A stretch of 64,000 bases of DNA from Saccharina japonica (GCA_008828725.1 MEHQ01000932.1:384671-448670), one strand, 5' to 3'; positions 10,468 through 22,831 are shown, counted from the stretch's first letter. Notes: generated from the letters alone by a model not told the origin. A program made the numbers and translations.

Positions 10468-10495
10468 GCGTAGCGGGCGGAACCGCCCGCTACGC
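10468..10495. repeat. Perfect 13-bp inverted repeat with a 2-base centre
   Basis: gcgtagcgggcgg-aa-ccgcccgctacgc is a perfect GC-rich palindrome. Fragments of the same motif (ccgcccgctacgctcgcg and variants) occur at about 33870-33900 and 34088-34110, and a looser version at about 40945-40975. Confidence 0.85.
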
Positions 10496-10559
10496 GGAGA
10501 TATTTGTAGTAGGTACTCGTACGAGCACCAAACAATGCAAAATCGCGCTTCCACATCAG

Positions 10560-10690
10560 CATTTGATGAGTTGTTGGCGTTTGTGCTACCCGAAACGCTG
10601 GAAAGTGAGCTTGGGCGTAGAAAGCTTGTCTCTTTCTTCGTTACTCCTGCTCGCGGCCCCCCCGTCAAAGAACAAACCCCGCCTACTCTA
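10560..10690 (+). repeat. Fragment of the 2.4-3.8 kb tandem unit
   Basis: The run 'ttgggcgtagaaagcttgtc ... ctgctcgcggcccccccgtcaaagaacaaaccccgcc' matches the second half of the unit seen three times near 2950, 3480 and 3680. It stands alone here. Confidence 0.65.
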
Positions 10691-10734
10691 TGACATTTAG
10701 ATGTAGTCAAGCCTGGCACGAGTTGTGCTTTGGG

Positions 10735-10870
10735 ACATATTTTTTTTTATGCTACTCTTCGTGTGCGCCTTTTGCTTCGTTGTGTTTATGGTACTTTTGG
10801 TGTGCGTCTTTTGCCTCAGTTTATGCTACTGTCAGTGTGCGTATTTTGCGTCACCTTTCCATTTGTGGAC
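10735..10870 (+). repeat. Degenerate ~40-bp minisatellite
   Basis: 'atgctact.ttcgtgtgcg.cttttgc' recurs about four times with substitutions. The frames give a cysteine- and phenylalanine-rich peptide, which is an artefact of the repeat. Confidence 0.6.
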
Positions 10871-10919
10871 TTTGGACGCCTATTCAATATCGGTTGCGTT
10901 TTAGCGCTGTTGAGGCGTG

Positions 10920-11345
10920 AATTTACCCTCGGGTATTACCCGTGCCTGGAAGTTCTGTTTTTAATTGGCAACTTCCATGCCCGCACCAGCACCTCCTGTG
11001 AGTTCTGTACGACATCCATACCCGTATACGGGATTATTGTGAGTTATTTACGCCCGTGCTACGGGTATAACATATTTATACCTGCCCGGAACTTTTGCAA
11101 CTTCTGTACGCCCGTGCCAAACTATTTGGAGTTTCTGCGATTTCTGTGAGACATTCATACCCGCACGCGGAGCTTCTGTGAGATATGTGTGGCATCCATG
11201 CCTGTACCCGGAAATGTTGTGAGTTTTTCACGCCCGTGCCACAATACCCGGGTCTTCCGGGAGTCTTAAAATACTTCAATACTTGTACCCGCAGCTTCTG
11301 TAACTTTTGTAGGACTATTACACCTGTACCCGGAACCCACAAATA
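10920..11345 (+). repeat. Degenerate ~40-bp minisatellite, second family
   Basis: Alternating phrases like 'cccgtgcc.gga', 'acttctgtgagttctgta' and 'gacatccatacccgtac' recur about ten times with drift. No credible gene. Confidence 0.65.
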
Positions 11346-11582
11346 GTGCAAAAAATGACCTTGAAATATTGTGCAACATCTTGCCATGCAGATCCCATCC
11401 AGCAGACATGGTGTAGATAGTGCCGACGATGTAAGTCATCGGCCCGTCTTCCCCCAAATGCGTACATCCCGAAACGTGTATTTGCTCTATCGGATGCGTG
11501 AAATATCCATCGGTGAAATGAGGGAAGGCATGTGGCGTGTGATTGTGCATGTTATTGTTGTCGTTGGGGAAGGGGGGGGTAC

Positions 11583-12694
11583 CTATTTGTTGCATGCCTT
11601 AATCATTGTACCATTGACCACGCATCGCTTTCGAGATGGAGCACCGCTCCTACTCCTAATAGAGACACGTCCAACATTTGGGCGCTCATTACGTTGTTTC
11701 CATATGTTACAAAGCAACGTTTTGCTAATCCTATCCCCTTCCTGTTTCGCCTCCTTCGGCCACCATCTATCTCCTAAGAGAGCGATCGTTTTCTCGCTAC
11801 TATCTAGTGTACCAAACTTCTCCATATCACATGCGTCTAATTTCATAGTTTCCTCTTCTAACACATCCCGTTCGTCCTTGTACATCTCACATTCTCCCAC
11901 TATGTGATTTCTACTCCCTATTGATTTGCCACATGGGCACATCTGAGCATCTACTTCCTCCTCCTCCCGGCTACTGGTATACCTCTTTCTTCTTGCCGAC
12001 AAGTCCAGGTCCCCGACACGAAATCGCAGTTTCAGCGTTTTAGCGAAGGCCGTTGGGCCGTGCAAATACGTTTTCATTCCTATCCCTTGTTTTTAACCCC
12101 TTTATATCTCTACGTGCTCCTCCGCTTCAACTTTGTTTCTGAAGTATAGCCTTTCTTTTATTTCTATACTTTCTATACCCTTCCATAGTTTCTCGACTAC
12201 GCTATCCCACCTTATACCAGGTCGCCCTTTGGTTACTTTCTCCGATACGGTGTTATTCACTATGGCTGGCAACCTCTTATTTGGCATGTTATTTACCATA
12301 TATTGTCATTTAAACTAGCGTGCATATTTGGCTCAAGTGGGTACATTCCCAGTTCTGCTCTTAATGCTGTATTGCTCGTCGTACTTAAGTATCCGAGTAC
12401 GTTTTTAGCTGCTGTCATCTGTACTGTTTCCAGCTCCTTCACGAGCTTCGCGTTCCTTCCCCATGCTTCTTCTGCATACTCTAGTTTTGGTACAATCACA
12501 TTCATCAGGATACATCCCTTCATTCTAGTGTCAAGGTGCGAGTCTGTTAGGACCGCTTCCATCTTGCCTACATGTGCTTTACATTTGCCTATTACTTTGG
12601 TATGTGTGCATCCCAATAGCATTCGTTTGATATCTCTACGCCAAGGTATGTATACTGGTCTACGATCGGAAATCCATTTTCTCCCCACTTCCAC
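11583..12694 (-). pseudogene. LINE C-terminal region: RT thumb and zinc-finger-like tail
   Basis: Three minus-strand frames follow one another. 12694-12293 reads KMEAVLTDSHLDTRMKGCILMNVIVPKLEYAEEAWG...LETVQMTAAKNVLGY, the region after the RT active site in many LINEs. 12299-12102 reads KRLPAIVNNTVSEKVTKGRPGIRWDSVVEKLW. 12077-11583 carries CPCGKSIGSRNHIVGECEMY, a C-x-C...H...C pattern found at the end of some LINE polyproteins, probably nucleic-acid binding. Frames change between the segments, so no single protein can be made. Confidence 0.8.
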
Positions 12695-12719
12695 TTACAA
12701 GTTACCGGACTCTCCTTAC

Positions 12720-13660
12720 CGTCGTTACATACCACTACTGCGCACTATTTAACGTTCGCCGTCACTCTCCAGTTCCTAGTGTACTCTAGTACCTTCTCTA
12801 TTTGTTTCTGCCGTCCTTCGGGTGTTTATGATATGCTCACGAAATATTCCGCAAACATCAATCCCGACACCGTATTTCCCCCCACCGTGACCCCTTGCGA
12901 TGCTGCTTTTACTGCTACTATAATGTCTTAAACGTATACCTTACATATATTAAGTGATAGCGTACATCCATGTGCAACTCCTTGTAGGATGTCAACGTAC
13001 TTCGATATATCCCCGTCCAGCATCACAACACTTCTCGCACATTCCGTCATCTTCTACATCATTCTCCACATTTTCCCTCTGATCCCTACTTCTCACCACT
13101 TTTTCCACAGTCTGTTTCTCCATACTGTGTCGTAGGCCTTCTCTAGATCTAAAAAGAAACAGTACGTTCTTAGCCCCGCGTCTTTCCTACCTTGAAGTAT
13201 CTTACCTAATGTCTGCACATGGTCTACGCAACTACTATTTGGCCTGAATCCTGCTTGCCCTTCGCTAGTTTTTGTTTCTTTCTCCATCATTGTTCCCGTG
13301 ATATCGTTCAAAATCTTACAAAACGTTTTTACCTACAGTGTTTAGTAGCGTTACCCCCCCCCAGAGTTACCCGGGTCAGCCTTATCTCCTTTCTTGAATA
13401 AGTTTACTACTAGTCTTTTTCTCCACCTCTTTAGGCGCGTTTTCATTTTCCCATATCCAGTTATACAACTTTACTATCATGGCAATGATTCCTTCTCCCC
13501 CGTATTTCATGAACTCATTCAATATTTGGTCTGCCCCTGTTGCCTTTCGTTTCTTAAGTTTATCTACACACTTATTTACTTCTTCCCTAGCGAACCCTCC
13601 CTGTAACCTTCTGAACCACTGTCTTTCCTTCCTGATACATCTACGTTCGCCGCTGCCCAC
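12720..13660 (-). pseudogene. LINE reverse transcriptase core, inactivated
   Basis: Minus-strand fragments give KKRKATGADQILNEFMKYGG (fingers), EGQAGFRPNSSCVDHVQTL and FLDLEKAYDTVWR, which holds the first catalytic aspartate. They continue with DILQGVAHGCTLS and GLMFAEYFVS. In a working LINE the last motif is FADD; here the two aspartates read Glu and Tyr (about 12844-12852). Stop codons follow within about ten codons and again after ANVK. Frames break near 13090 and 13310-13380. The normal job is copying element RNA at the nicked target, which this copy cannot do. Confidence 0.85.
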
Positions 13661-14299
13661 GAGTTGATTTCCTTTTTAAATTCTTGTCGAACTTTTCGTT
13701 GGTTGTGGGCGTTCCGAGCTTGCAGTAGTGCTCTTAAAATACTTCCCTCTTCCCCTTCGAACTACTAGCCATTTTACTGTGCTGTGCTCTTAATGTAGCT
13801 ATCCCCGTGTCTGCCTCTCCTGCTTGTTTGCCCATCATCCCTTTTATCTCTACCCACATCTGCTTCATCTCTCCATTAAAGTCTTCATGCGCTTATTTAA
13901 CGACGTCTTTCCATACCCCTTTGTTCTTTTTCTCAACCATATATGTTACTTTCTTTCTAGCGATAGCATACTCCTCTCACCCTGACCTAGTTTTACTTGA
14001 TGTGTATCTTGCGTTTGCCTTCCTCCTTACTCTTATATCCTCCTTTACTTCCTCCTCCCGCCATTTTACTCCTCTGTTGTATATTATCAACTTCTCCCTT
14101 ATTACTTCACTTGCTGTGGTCTTGACCAATTGTTCCCATGCTTATGTTATCCCCGCTCCTCCACTATCCCCCTCCAGGTTGTTCTTTGTCGTACCTATGC
14201 TTTCCAGCAGCTCGGAAAAACGCTCTGCATTTTTTACATCTCTTCTTGAAATGATTCCTCTGTTTATTTTTCTTCTAGTTTTCTATCCGCCATCTGTAC

Positions 14300-15096
14300 A
14301 GTTTCCTACCTTGCCTAGTTTTGATAACTGTCGTCTGCTGACTGTCTGTCTGTCCATACTAGACAGTGATCCGTAGTTCCTACGTCCGCTGCGCATACAT
14401 GAACTTCCGTTTCCTTACTACTTCCATTATCTACCACTATCAAGTCAAGAACGGAGCCTCCCTTTTGTATGCACTGTCTAGTCTATTCTGGCTCTGGCGT
14501 TTTTACTCTACCGTTCAGTGCTATCATCTCATTGTTCTTGGGGAACTTCAACATATCTTCCCCGTTCTTATTACTTGTAGCTTCCCCATATTGCCCAATG
14601 CTCTCGTTCGAGTTGCTTGCCTTCCCAATTATAAAATCTCCCATTAGTACCACTTCTCCTTGTCGTTTATATTTTTGTACAGCTACTGCTATTTCTCCGA
14701 ACTTCTTCTCTATATTGTTTACCGTACTCTTCAACTCTAGGGGCATATATATATTTCCTAAGGAAAACTAGTTTGCTCCCCTCTCCCCTGGTATATTTAT
14801 CCACATTATTTCGTCGAATTTCGTGTCTCTGATCACTTCTACTATGTCACTCAAGTACTATTTGACTAGGAACCCTACTCCCCCCGCCCCCCTATCATTG
14901 TTGTTCTGTGCCTTCCACTTTTTCCTATCCATGCGTACTCTCCAATTGTGCGTCTCATTTCCCCCCCCTCTTTTTCCCACGACTCTTGAATTCCCACCAT
15001 GTCTAGATCGCGCTCACTTACTCGTTCGGCTTTTTCCATCCTCTTGCGCTCTTCCGTGGCGAATCCACACACGTTCCATGATCCTATTATCAGCAT
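14300..15096 (-). pseudogene. LINE AP-type endonuclease domain, fragmented
   Basis: Minus strand: LIIGSWNVCGFATEERKR and DLDMVGIQESWEKEGGEMRR (15096-14875) match the start of APE-like LINE endonucleases, with the catalytic Glu in QESW. EVVLMGDFIIGKASNSNES (near 14640) matches the GDFN motif with Asn replaced by Ile. GTTDHCLVWTDRQ (near 14360) matches the S/T-D-H motif. This domain nicks target DNA to prime reverse transcription. Frames are broken between the pieces. Confidence 0.75.
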
Positions 15097-15600
15097 TTGT
15101 TTTGCTTTACTGTTCGCTCGACTCTTGTCTTTCGTTTTTCTCTTTCGTTGCTACTTCTGTGTTCTCTTCTATGAGCTTTCTTACTGTTTATGTTCCCGGT
15201 TTTGTCTTCTTGCTCTACGACACTGTGTTTCTCTGCCATTCCCTTTGATCCACTTAAATTTTCCTGCTTCCCCTTACCTCCATTCACGCTAGATCTACGT
15301 ATTAGATTCCATATTCCATTAGCTATACATACCCTCCACCCTAGTCTTCTCATCCATGTCGACACTTTTTCTGTCTCTAAACTCTGCCGCTCCATGCTCG
15401 CGTTCAGTTTAAGCGTGACTTGAAAATGTTGTCCGTCCCTTTCTACCTATCTCAATGCACACCAGAACAGTCCTACTTCATCACACTTCCTCTTGAACTC
15501 TATTTTCGTCATGTCGCTAGGAACTCCGAATATCAGTACTACTACTGTAGTACTTTACCTTTCTAATGTTTCTTTCTCCACCCACCCTGCCTCATCGCCG
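15090..15600 (-). pseudogene. LINE N-terminal basic segment
   Basis: Upstream of the endonuclease the minus strand reads a frame rich in K, R and E (KAHRREHRSSNEREKRKTRVERTVKQ), preceded by IFGVPSDMTKIEFKRKCDEVGLFWCAL. The latter loosely resembles the RNA-recognition-like fold of ORF1-type proteins (a GVP...EF..KC pattern). One stop separates them. The assignment as ORF1 remnant or polyprotein N-terminus is inference. Confidence 0.4.
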
Positions 15601-15639
15601 TTCGCCTATTCTCTACCAAAACGATATCCAGCTTGTTTG

Positions 15640-18600
15640 TTTACACGTTTGTAGTGGGACGTGTTCAAGTGTTGGGGGGGGTATACTTCATTTTCATGCA
15701 TGGCCGTAGTCGTATGACCATAGACCCTCGCATCACTACAATGCCAGGACGGAGCATGTCGGGTGTAACCGACAGGCAGACATTGCTAGCACCAAGCGCG
15801 AAGCGTCGTGAGCTGTTGGGCGAGTCGCATGAAGGGTGAACTACATCCTACTGCGTAATAACCGCATGTGAAGCGGACTTGCATATGGATGACAGCTTCA
15901 ATGAGTTAATTTAGTTTCTGGTGTGGCCACTCCCTGAGACAGCAATGGGAGCACCATGTGACTGCCTCGCGGGTGCCTTACCATATACACACCACGTGAT
16001 CCGATCATTCCCCTTGTACGGAGCAAAGGTTCTCCACCCCACACACTCCACCCCACGATCTTAAGTGCCAGCTTTGGCGACCGCCAAAATAGCAAAAACA
16101 GGTACCCTGGTTGCCTGGCTCACGCAGTCAGAGGCGTGTTTCACAGCGTCATTGTCAACCGACGCCAACACAACCTTTAAAATATAAAATATATTTATAG
16201 AAGGGGGGAGGGGGATCTATTGTCAAAACGAACTATTCGTCTAGGACGTCAGCACAATAACGGGAAAACATACAAAGCGTCACAGCACCGTGATTCACAA
16301 CAATACCTCTCGGGGGTTAGGAATCTTCCATTTCCTATAGAATGTTGTCATAACTCTCTGGAAGTTTGGGGATGAATTGTCAAAATATCTGAAACGAAGT
16401 AAACGTTGCACAAGGGTGGGTATTCTATAATGCGCTTGTTTGACGAGATGGCACTGCATATTTCGTAGCAGATGGTGCGAATGTACAAGCGCATGGCGGA
16501 AGCCGGGTTTCTGGCCAAGGAGCCGGGGATATGTTCTGCAGACATCGTCAAGACTTACGAAAGGTAAGCAAACGAGTATATCATCCCTTCTTGGACTCGA
16601 AATGGACGAAACGTCGATACTAAAATGACGACTGAGCACCGGCCGCAAGAAGCAGACCGGGATTCCTGGGTGAAAGGTCGGTCTGAAGCGCAAGATACCG
16701 AGCTGTGTCACACACGAGCAGTATGACGATACTTGTGCTTTTGCACTTATCGTTTTCAGATTGCTATATCTGCGTCTCAAACATATCAAATCCTTTAGAG
16801 ACTTGAGAGGGGGGAATATACGATAAACCGGACGAATACAGCAACGCTCACTGGATGATTGGCGTTTGATACACATCGGTGTCCGGGGCTTAATGAAAGA
16901 AGCCGTAAAGCACGGGTGTTACGTGATCCAAACCATATTGCTTGGCACGCTGCTCGTAGACGCTTGGTTGCCCCAAAGTTATTATTTTATTGTCGCTACA
17001 TCGGTGTTCCAAACGGATTAACCTACGCCTTACAAAGGGCAAGCAAGCGGATGTATCAACCACTTCAGTCTTACGTACAAAAGGCAAGCAAATCCATATA
17101 TTGTTTACGAGCAAACGCGGGTGTTTCTAATTTCGACAGCACTCGTTTCAGCGAACGCCAATAAAATCGCTGTCAGGCAGATCTACGTACGGCCGCAAGG
17201 ATCAGGCCAACGCACCTCATGATCCCCTAACACAAAACAAAATCAATCACAAAAAATAAAAACCCCGCCTCAGTGTCCGCGGACTATCAGCACAGCGGAC
17301 CGCAAGTGCACCACGGGTAGCAGAATAGATGCTGGGCCACCCGCGCGCACACAGGACAGTGTCATGGCTACAGGGCGGCGTCACGCTTGCTGCATGTCAC
17401 TCGGTTGATGTGCGGCAACAGAGTCCGACCGAACTACGTTTCTGGTCTCCATCCTGTGTTTTGTATGCCTTGTTCTTCTTCAGGACGTATGTGTCGAGAC
17501 CACAACCCTTGGGCTACCGCATCACATGGCGAGACAGTCGCCTCCGGGGCTGTGCGCACCCAGTGCGTAGGATGGACAGGACTCGCTAGGCTATACATGT
17601 TGTGCTCTGCTGGTCTCTCGTGTGCTTGCTGTTGTGCGATGCCTTTTGGAGGAAATTCTGCCTCCGAAAACAAATGAGTTTCACACTTGGTTAGGTCCTC
17701 ATGAGTTCCTGCTGCTGCTATACGAGTTCTGTACGAGTAGCAGGTTTTTGGAAGAGTAGTAGACGGAGGACGATACTGCTGTTCGCCGAAGTGCAGGACA
17801 GCCAGGGGTGACTGCTCACCGACTGGTGGAGTGGCGGGAACTACAACGGTGGCCAGTGGGGTGGGGTATGATCGAGAGAAGGAGTACTCGTGTTGTTGCC
17901 TCCCCTGCGTTTGGTCCTTGTTTATTAAATTTGTTTGTTGATAGTGTTTTGCGTTTTTCATCAAGGCCCATAGCACAGACGTTGATGCCAGTTGTGAATA
18001 TCCTGCTACGCGTGTTCTTAACAACAGCTATATATTTGTTTCGACAGGCATGGAGCACGCAAACGCATCGTTTTACCTAACACTTGACGCATGCTACGAT
18101 AAGGGTGCTGTAGCACCTGATGTTTCGGTGGCTCCACACATCAAAAGCTCTCTACCTCATTTAGAGACTGGCTTCGACGAAAATAAACCACACGCCTATG
18201 AACAATGCCATGGCCTGGGTATAAAACGATTGGTACTGTACAGCACAACTGATGTTCCAACGATATCGGGTAGCTCCTTAGTTCAAGAGCCGCGTCAGTC
18301 AGAATAAGTTTTTTTAAATCGGCTACCTCTTCGGTACATGCCACTGTTACAAAAATCAAAAGAGCGGCACATAGAGTTGTTGTCTCGCTTGTTAACCTGC
18401 GTACCCGTCGATCCGTCGGGTAAATCATTGTTCATCTAGATTCCGGGAATGCGCATGAATACAAAACTTGAGGCGATGATGAACGAAACCCCTGACATCG
18501 TAGCTCTATCCTCAACCATCTAGGGTTTCAGGGATGTGTATATAGCACCAAAACAAACTATATCACTCTGTTCGTACACGTATACTACGTTCAGGTATTC

Positions 18601-19239
18601 GTGTGAAATTGCAAACGGTCTTTACACGCCCGGACGGAGTGTCACACAATCAGTTTGCCAAAATTGCTCCGATCGAACCACCGCTATGAAATAAATGTGC
18701 CACCCTTGACAGCACCCTGGTGTCGGGTATTTTCCTGGATACCCAAGCATTTGTTACATGTACACACACACCGGTAAACCTGGTATTAGGTATTGGGCTT
18801 TGTTCTCGATCCTAAACACACTACATTGTCGAGTTTGTTTACACTGATCGTCTTTCCCGTTGCTGTCGAAATCAGGTTTTTGAAAAGCATTGAAGACGCC
18901 AAGCGAGCGTTGGTGTCGCTACCCGGACGCGGACGACGGGCCCACGTAGCAAAGATCCGACGATCTGTGTTGTCGCGGCCCGGGGACGTCGCTGGTATCG
19001 CGATTACCCTTGCGGAAACTACTAGCGCTGCTTCTGCGGATCCCCTCCACCCGATCCCATTATCTCCATCGACGTCCACATGATATAAAAGTAGCATTCT
19101 TTCGATATGCGCGGGGTCGAGCACATAATTCGACATTCTAGTAGAGAGCAGTGGCTTCATCCTGCTCTTGAAGGCGAGACAGGGTTTTCATGGGTTGTGT
19201 CACTGTGGCCTGCAGTGCCGGATCTGCAATAACAGTGGA
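15640..19239. other. No recognisable gene: short repeats and unassigned frames
   Basis: The longest frames are 16295-16876 and 17434-18024, both minus strand, just under 200 codons each. Neither shows a domain, and the composition looks random. Near 16557, 17033 and 17075 the phrase 'ttacaaaaggcaagcaa' recurs, giving repeated LPFVR on the minus strand, which signals degraded repeat DNA. A G-rich run lies at 16202-16215. A frame at 18786-19160 (minus) reads MSNYVLDPAHIERMLLLYH and is also unassigned. Confidence 0.45.
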
Positions 19240-20500
19240 CTGCAGATTGTCGGTATAATGTAGACCTGTATGCTCCCTGTGTGTAGCAGGTAGCAAGGCC
19301 GGGTCCAAGTGCTACAGTAGAACAGACGTCTGGGTGTGTGGATGATATACCACAGCTGCAGTTTTAAGAGAGGAAAACCAAATTCACAATGCTTGATGTC
19401 TTTCACTTTACTTCACTCACGATAAATAATCCTGATTATGTACCTGCGGTCATTCGTCTTGTGTCAATGTAATAAAGCCGCTAGGTAGACCTAGTCGTTC
19501 CAACCAAGGAAAGGTAGACGAGGCACGCGAAATTTCAGGGTACGCGTTGGTTCCAGCGACACCCAAAACATAGCTCCTTCGCACTTTTGCACGCTGGTTT
19601 TGACAGTTGGAAAATGAACTTTGGCAGGGGTGTTCGTTATGGCAAGACGAAAAAACGTATCAAGGGCCTTTTATGTTCGTTTTTGTTTCTTCTGTAAGTA
19701 GTGGTTTTCATTTTGCGAGGCCTTTTGGGCAACTTTGACCCAGAATAACCCATGGCTACTTTTCTAGTCTTTTAAAGGCCTTTTTTGGGTCCCTGCTTCC
19801 CGTCTTGTTTTTTTAGTCGTAAAGACCAGCGTGCAGAAGTGATTTCCCCATAGGGTTGTTTTCCCTCTAACGTTTCAAATTTGCTCGAGATACATTTTCC
19901 TAGTAATTTGGCAGGCGGTTTTTGCCACAGCCTGATTGGCTACCACAGCCTGATAGGCTCGCAGGAAGTAAAAACGAGACATTTACGTCTTCCCCTTGTT
20001 GGTGCTATCCTGTCAAGACTTCTAGTGTCGGATTACTCGGCGTATTGGTCGATTTATGGCCTGAATATTATTAGATTGGTTTCAGTATAGGATTACGTAG
20101 AAAAGCTATCCTCTGTTCAATAACGCCTCCCCAAGCAATACGAACATGGCCATATATCGCGAACAACAACGCATATACCAAACATCTCTTCACCGATGTG
20201 TTCCCCTTGGTGATGCGGTCATGTAGATATATTTGATGTTGGAAAAAACGATGTATTCCATTTTATTTCTTTTTTTATTTTCCAGAAGAAGCTGTGTTCT
20301 GTTCATTTCTGAAACCAGCTCGTAGGCGGATGAAGAACTGAGGTTGATAAGAAACCGAGAAGGTGTGTACTCGTACGTATCTAAGAATACACGTTACACA
20401 AATATGCGGTGCAATTTGATCAAAGTGCGGTGCAACCTAAGCCAATGAGCTTGAAAACATATAGAGAATACGAGAATACGTTAATGCGTAATATCTGACA
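19240..20500 (-). repeat. 3' LTR of the copia element, interrupted
   Basis: Matches the 25300-25799 LTR in two blocks, about 19240-19540 and 20323-20500. Shared runs include 'gtagacctgtatgct', 'tggatgatat.ccacagctgcag', 'tagtcgttccaaccaaggaaag' and 'aaatatgcggtgcaa'. The ~780 bases between the blocks have no match in the other LTR. Confidence 0.8.
19541..20322. mobile_element. Small insertion inside the copia LTR, TA-flanked with weak inverted ends
   Basis: Compared with the intact LTR, extra DNA sits between 'cagggta' and 'taggcgga'. Its ends (cgcgttggttcca on the left, the complement of tgaaaccagctcg on the right) are imperfect inverted repeats next to a TA on each side, as in Tc1/mariner-type insertions. 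A second inverted pair (gcacgctggtttt near 19588, aagaccagcgtgc near 19823) lies inside. No transposase frame. The superfamily call is tentative. Confidence 0.45.
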
Positions 20501-20949
20501 CGCCCCTAGCTGAACAGACGTTACATAAAACGTATGAATGGTCATAACATAAAAACGTATCGGAATCTTAGGGGTAAAACAACAATGAACAAAGGTCCCA
20601 GCGAGCGCCCGACTTCACCAGACATTCCTACCCCCTCGTTATATCTCGCGGTTGCTGTCATGGTGAGCGTCGCAAGCCGTTGGCGTAAATAAAACCAAAT
20701 AATCAGAACATATAGTTCAGAAGCTCATGTCCGAGTGTATCTGGTAAAAATCACGAATAACAAAGACTTACGATGCGTGAATATGAGCACGACGTCTGAA
20801 CATAAACTAATTCGTTGAATGCAGAGAGTATAACCCTTACCCCTGAACCATGGTATCTAAATGCCAATCAAGCGCGTACAAAACCCAACCAAATCATCAA
20901 CCGCCCGCCCCTCAATACAAGTGGTGATGTAATTGGTGACGATGATATT

Positions 20950-22400
20950 GTAACGTAGTTCAACAAGCCAAGTTGACCATCTTGTCCAGCATGACCTTAT
21001 GCTTCGGGTAGTCCACCAATTTGATGAAAATGTCTGCTAGCTGATCTGCTGTTTTGACGTGGCATACGATGAACTTGTTCGCCGCAACCAGCTCGCGTAG
21101 AAACTGGTATCTCGTACAAATATGTTTGGTCCTTGACGATAATGCTTTAGTTTTTTTATAGTTGGAGAGCTCCCCATGTTGACCGCGTACATCTGCACAA
21201 AACAAAACTGGGGGAACGATAACTCGCTCAACAAATAAGACAGATATACGGCCTGTTGGCTTGCGTATGCTAGTACGATGTACTCCGATTCGCACAACGA
21301 GAGGGCAACCATCGGTTGCTTTTTTGCGCTTCACGTCACTGGTCCTCCTGCAAACATGAACACATACCCTGAAACGGAACGATAGTTGTCAGGGTCGTCG
21401 CTGTGGCTTGCACCATAACATCCGTGAAGGGTGAAATCTTTCGAGTATCTGACACAGAGATCCAGCGATCCCTTAAGGTATCGGAGTACCCTCTTCGCAG
21501 CCATAACATGTCCATCCCTCGCGTTGCTCATCGTCCGATTTAGCTGCATTACGTAGTAGGCAATGTCCCAGCGTGTATATGTCGATAAACAGATGAACCT
21601 TCCCATAATTTCTTGGTACAGCTGCGTGTTGCTTTCATCCAGCAGAGTTTCAAATTTCAGGTCCAGCGGTTCTCCAGTGCCTGGTGTGCTTACCGATCTT
21701 CTGTCGAAAAAACCGTATGACTGCAGGATTGCGTTCACATAGTTGGCATGGGTGATATCCAGGGTGCCTTTCAGACGATCACGGAACACCTGCATTCCTG
21801 AAATAAGAGAAACATCTCCCAGGTCCTTCAGTGCAAATTTCTTCATCAGGAATGGCTTGGTTTGGATATACATACCTCTGTCGACCCGGTAACCAGTACG
21901 TTGTCGACATAGAAGACAATTAAAACTTTAGACGAGCTGCCATTCTTGACCTAAACGCAAGGGTCGCACATGCATCGCCTGAATCTGTCCGAGATAAGTT
22001 CATGGTGGCTAGGTCCGTGCCAGTTTCAGAGTGATTGTCTGAGTTCATACAAACTCTTCTTTAGCTTGCAGACGTATGGTTGTCCGTTCAGTTTTAGTTT
22101 TTCGAAACCGACCGGTTGCTACACGAACACCTTTTCCTTCATTTCGCTTGGAAGAAATGCTGTCTGTACATCGAGCTGAATCACATTCCAATCGTGGCTG
22201 GCAGCAATATCCTACACAATGCGGACACTTGGAATGCGACAGACTGGAGAGTATGTGCTCCCGAAGTCTGTCATGGCTACTTGAGAAAACCCTTGTGCGC
22301 AGAACCGCGACTTGTAGAGACAGTCAGGCTTAGCCAATAAACTTGCGCCCCTTTGGCGCAGGAACCAACTCGTAGACGTCGTGTTTCGACATGCTTGCAA
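20950..22400 (-). pseudogene. Copia reverse transcriptase and RNase H, inactivated
   Basis: Minus-strand fragments in order: KSRFCAQGFSQVAMTDFGSTYSPVCRIPSVRIV (RT fingers), QPVGFEK and YVCKLKKSLYELRQS, then VFYVDNVLVTGS, FALKDLGDVSLISGMQV, and the tail LCESEYIVLAYASQQAVYL with ADIFIKL of the RNase H end. The catalytic box normally YVDD reads YVDN (about 21900-21920). The frame shifts just after it, and a stop precedes QPVGF. The normal role is copying genomic RNA to cDNA inside virus-like particles. This copy is dead. Confidence 0.85.
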
Positions 22401-22409
22401 GTTCCCTTT

Positions 22410-22831
22410 CCATAGATGCTTGCCACTCCGAAGATTGAGCTGACGCCATGGCCTCCCTGTGGTTTCTTGGCGTGAATGCGACTCGTTTTAGGTGTGTAAA
22501 GGAGATGATGACCGATAGTATATGCGTAGTCGAGATTCGACGGATAAATCGCTGTTATATTTGCCGATTCAGGTCCCATGTTGTAGTCTTGAAGTTGCCT
22601 CAGGTGGAGTGCAATTCGTTTTGCTTTCGCCGCTTCGTATGATCCATTGTCAACATCGCTATCACTATCGTCGTCGCTACCGCTTATTGCGCCCCCACTC
22701 TGACTGGCATCTGTGTCTGGTTCGGCGGTTGCGTCCGATTCCGGCATCTCCTCCTGCGCACCAAGCTCTATGGATTTATGACGATAAATCGAGGAAGCTA
22801 TCATCGTCGCTGTCCTTGTGATCGTGGTCAA
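22410..22831 (-). pseudogene. Copia integrase-RT linker remnant
   Basis: A minus-strand frame rich in D, S and E (DTDASQSGGAISGSDDDSDSDVDNGSYEAA) followed by ALHLRQLQDYN. It lies between the integrase remnant and the RT start, where copia polyproteins carry a variable low-complexity linker. No domain of its own. Confidence 0.5.

Larger units (their letters stand above)
11583..15640 (-). mobile_element. Decayed non-LTR retrotransposon (LINE)
   Basis: Read on the minus strand from about 15640 to 11583, fragments appear in LINE order: a basic N-terminal segment, an apurinic-type endonuclease (NVCGF, GIQESW, GDF, TDH), a reverse transcriptase (KATGADQI, QAGFRPNSSC, FLDLEKAYDTVW), and a C-terminal tail with a CPCG...H...EC...Y zinc-finger-like motif. 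The fragments are split by many stops and frame changes, and the RT active site is altered. No LTRs flank it. The 3' end near 11583 has no clear poly-A tail on the coding strand. Dead copy. Confidence 0.9.

Noticed and set aside
16295..16876. 193-codon minus-strand frame as a host gene
   Set aside because: No domain, unusual composition, and it overlaps degraded repeat phrases.
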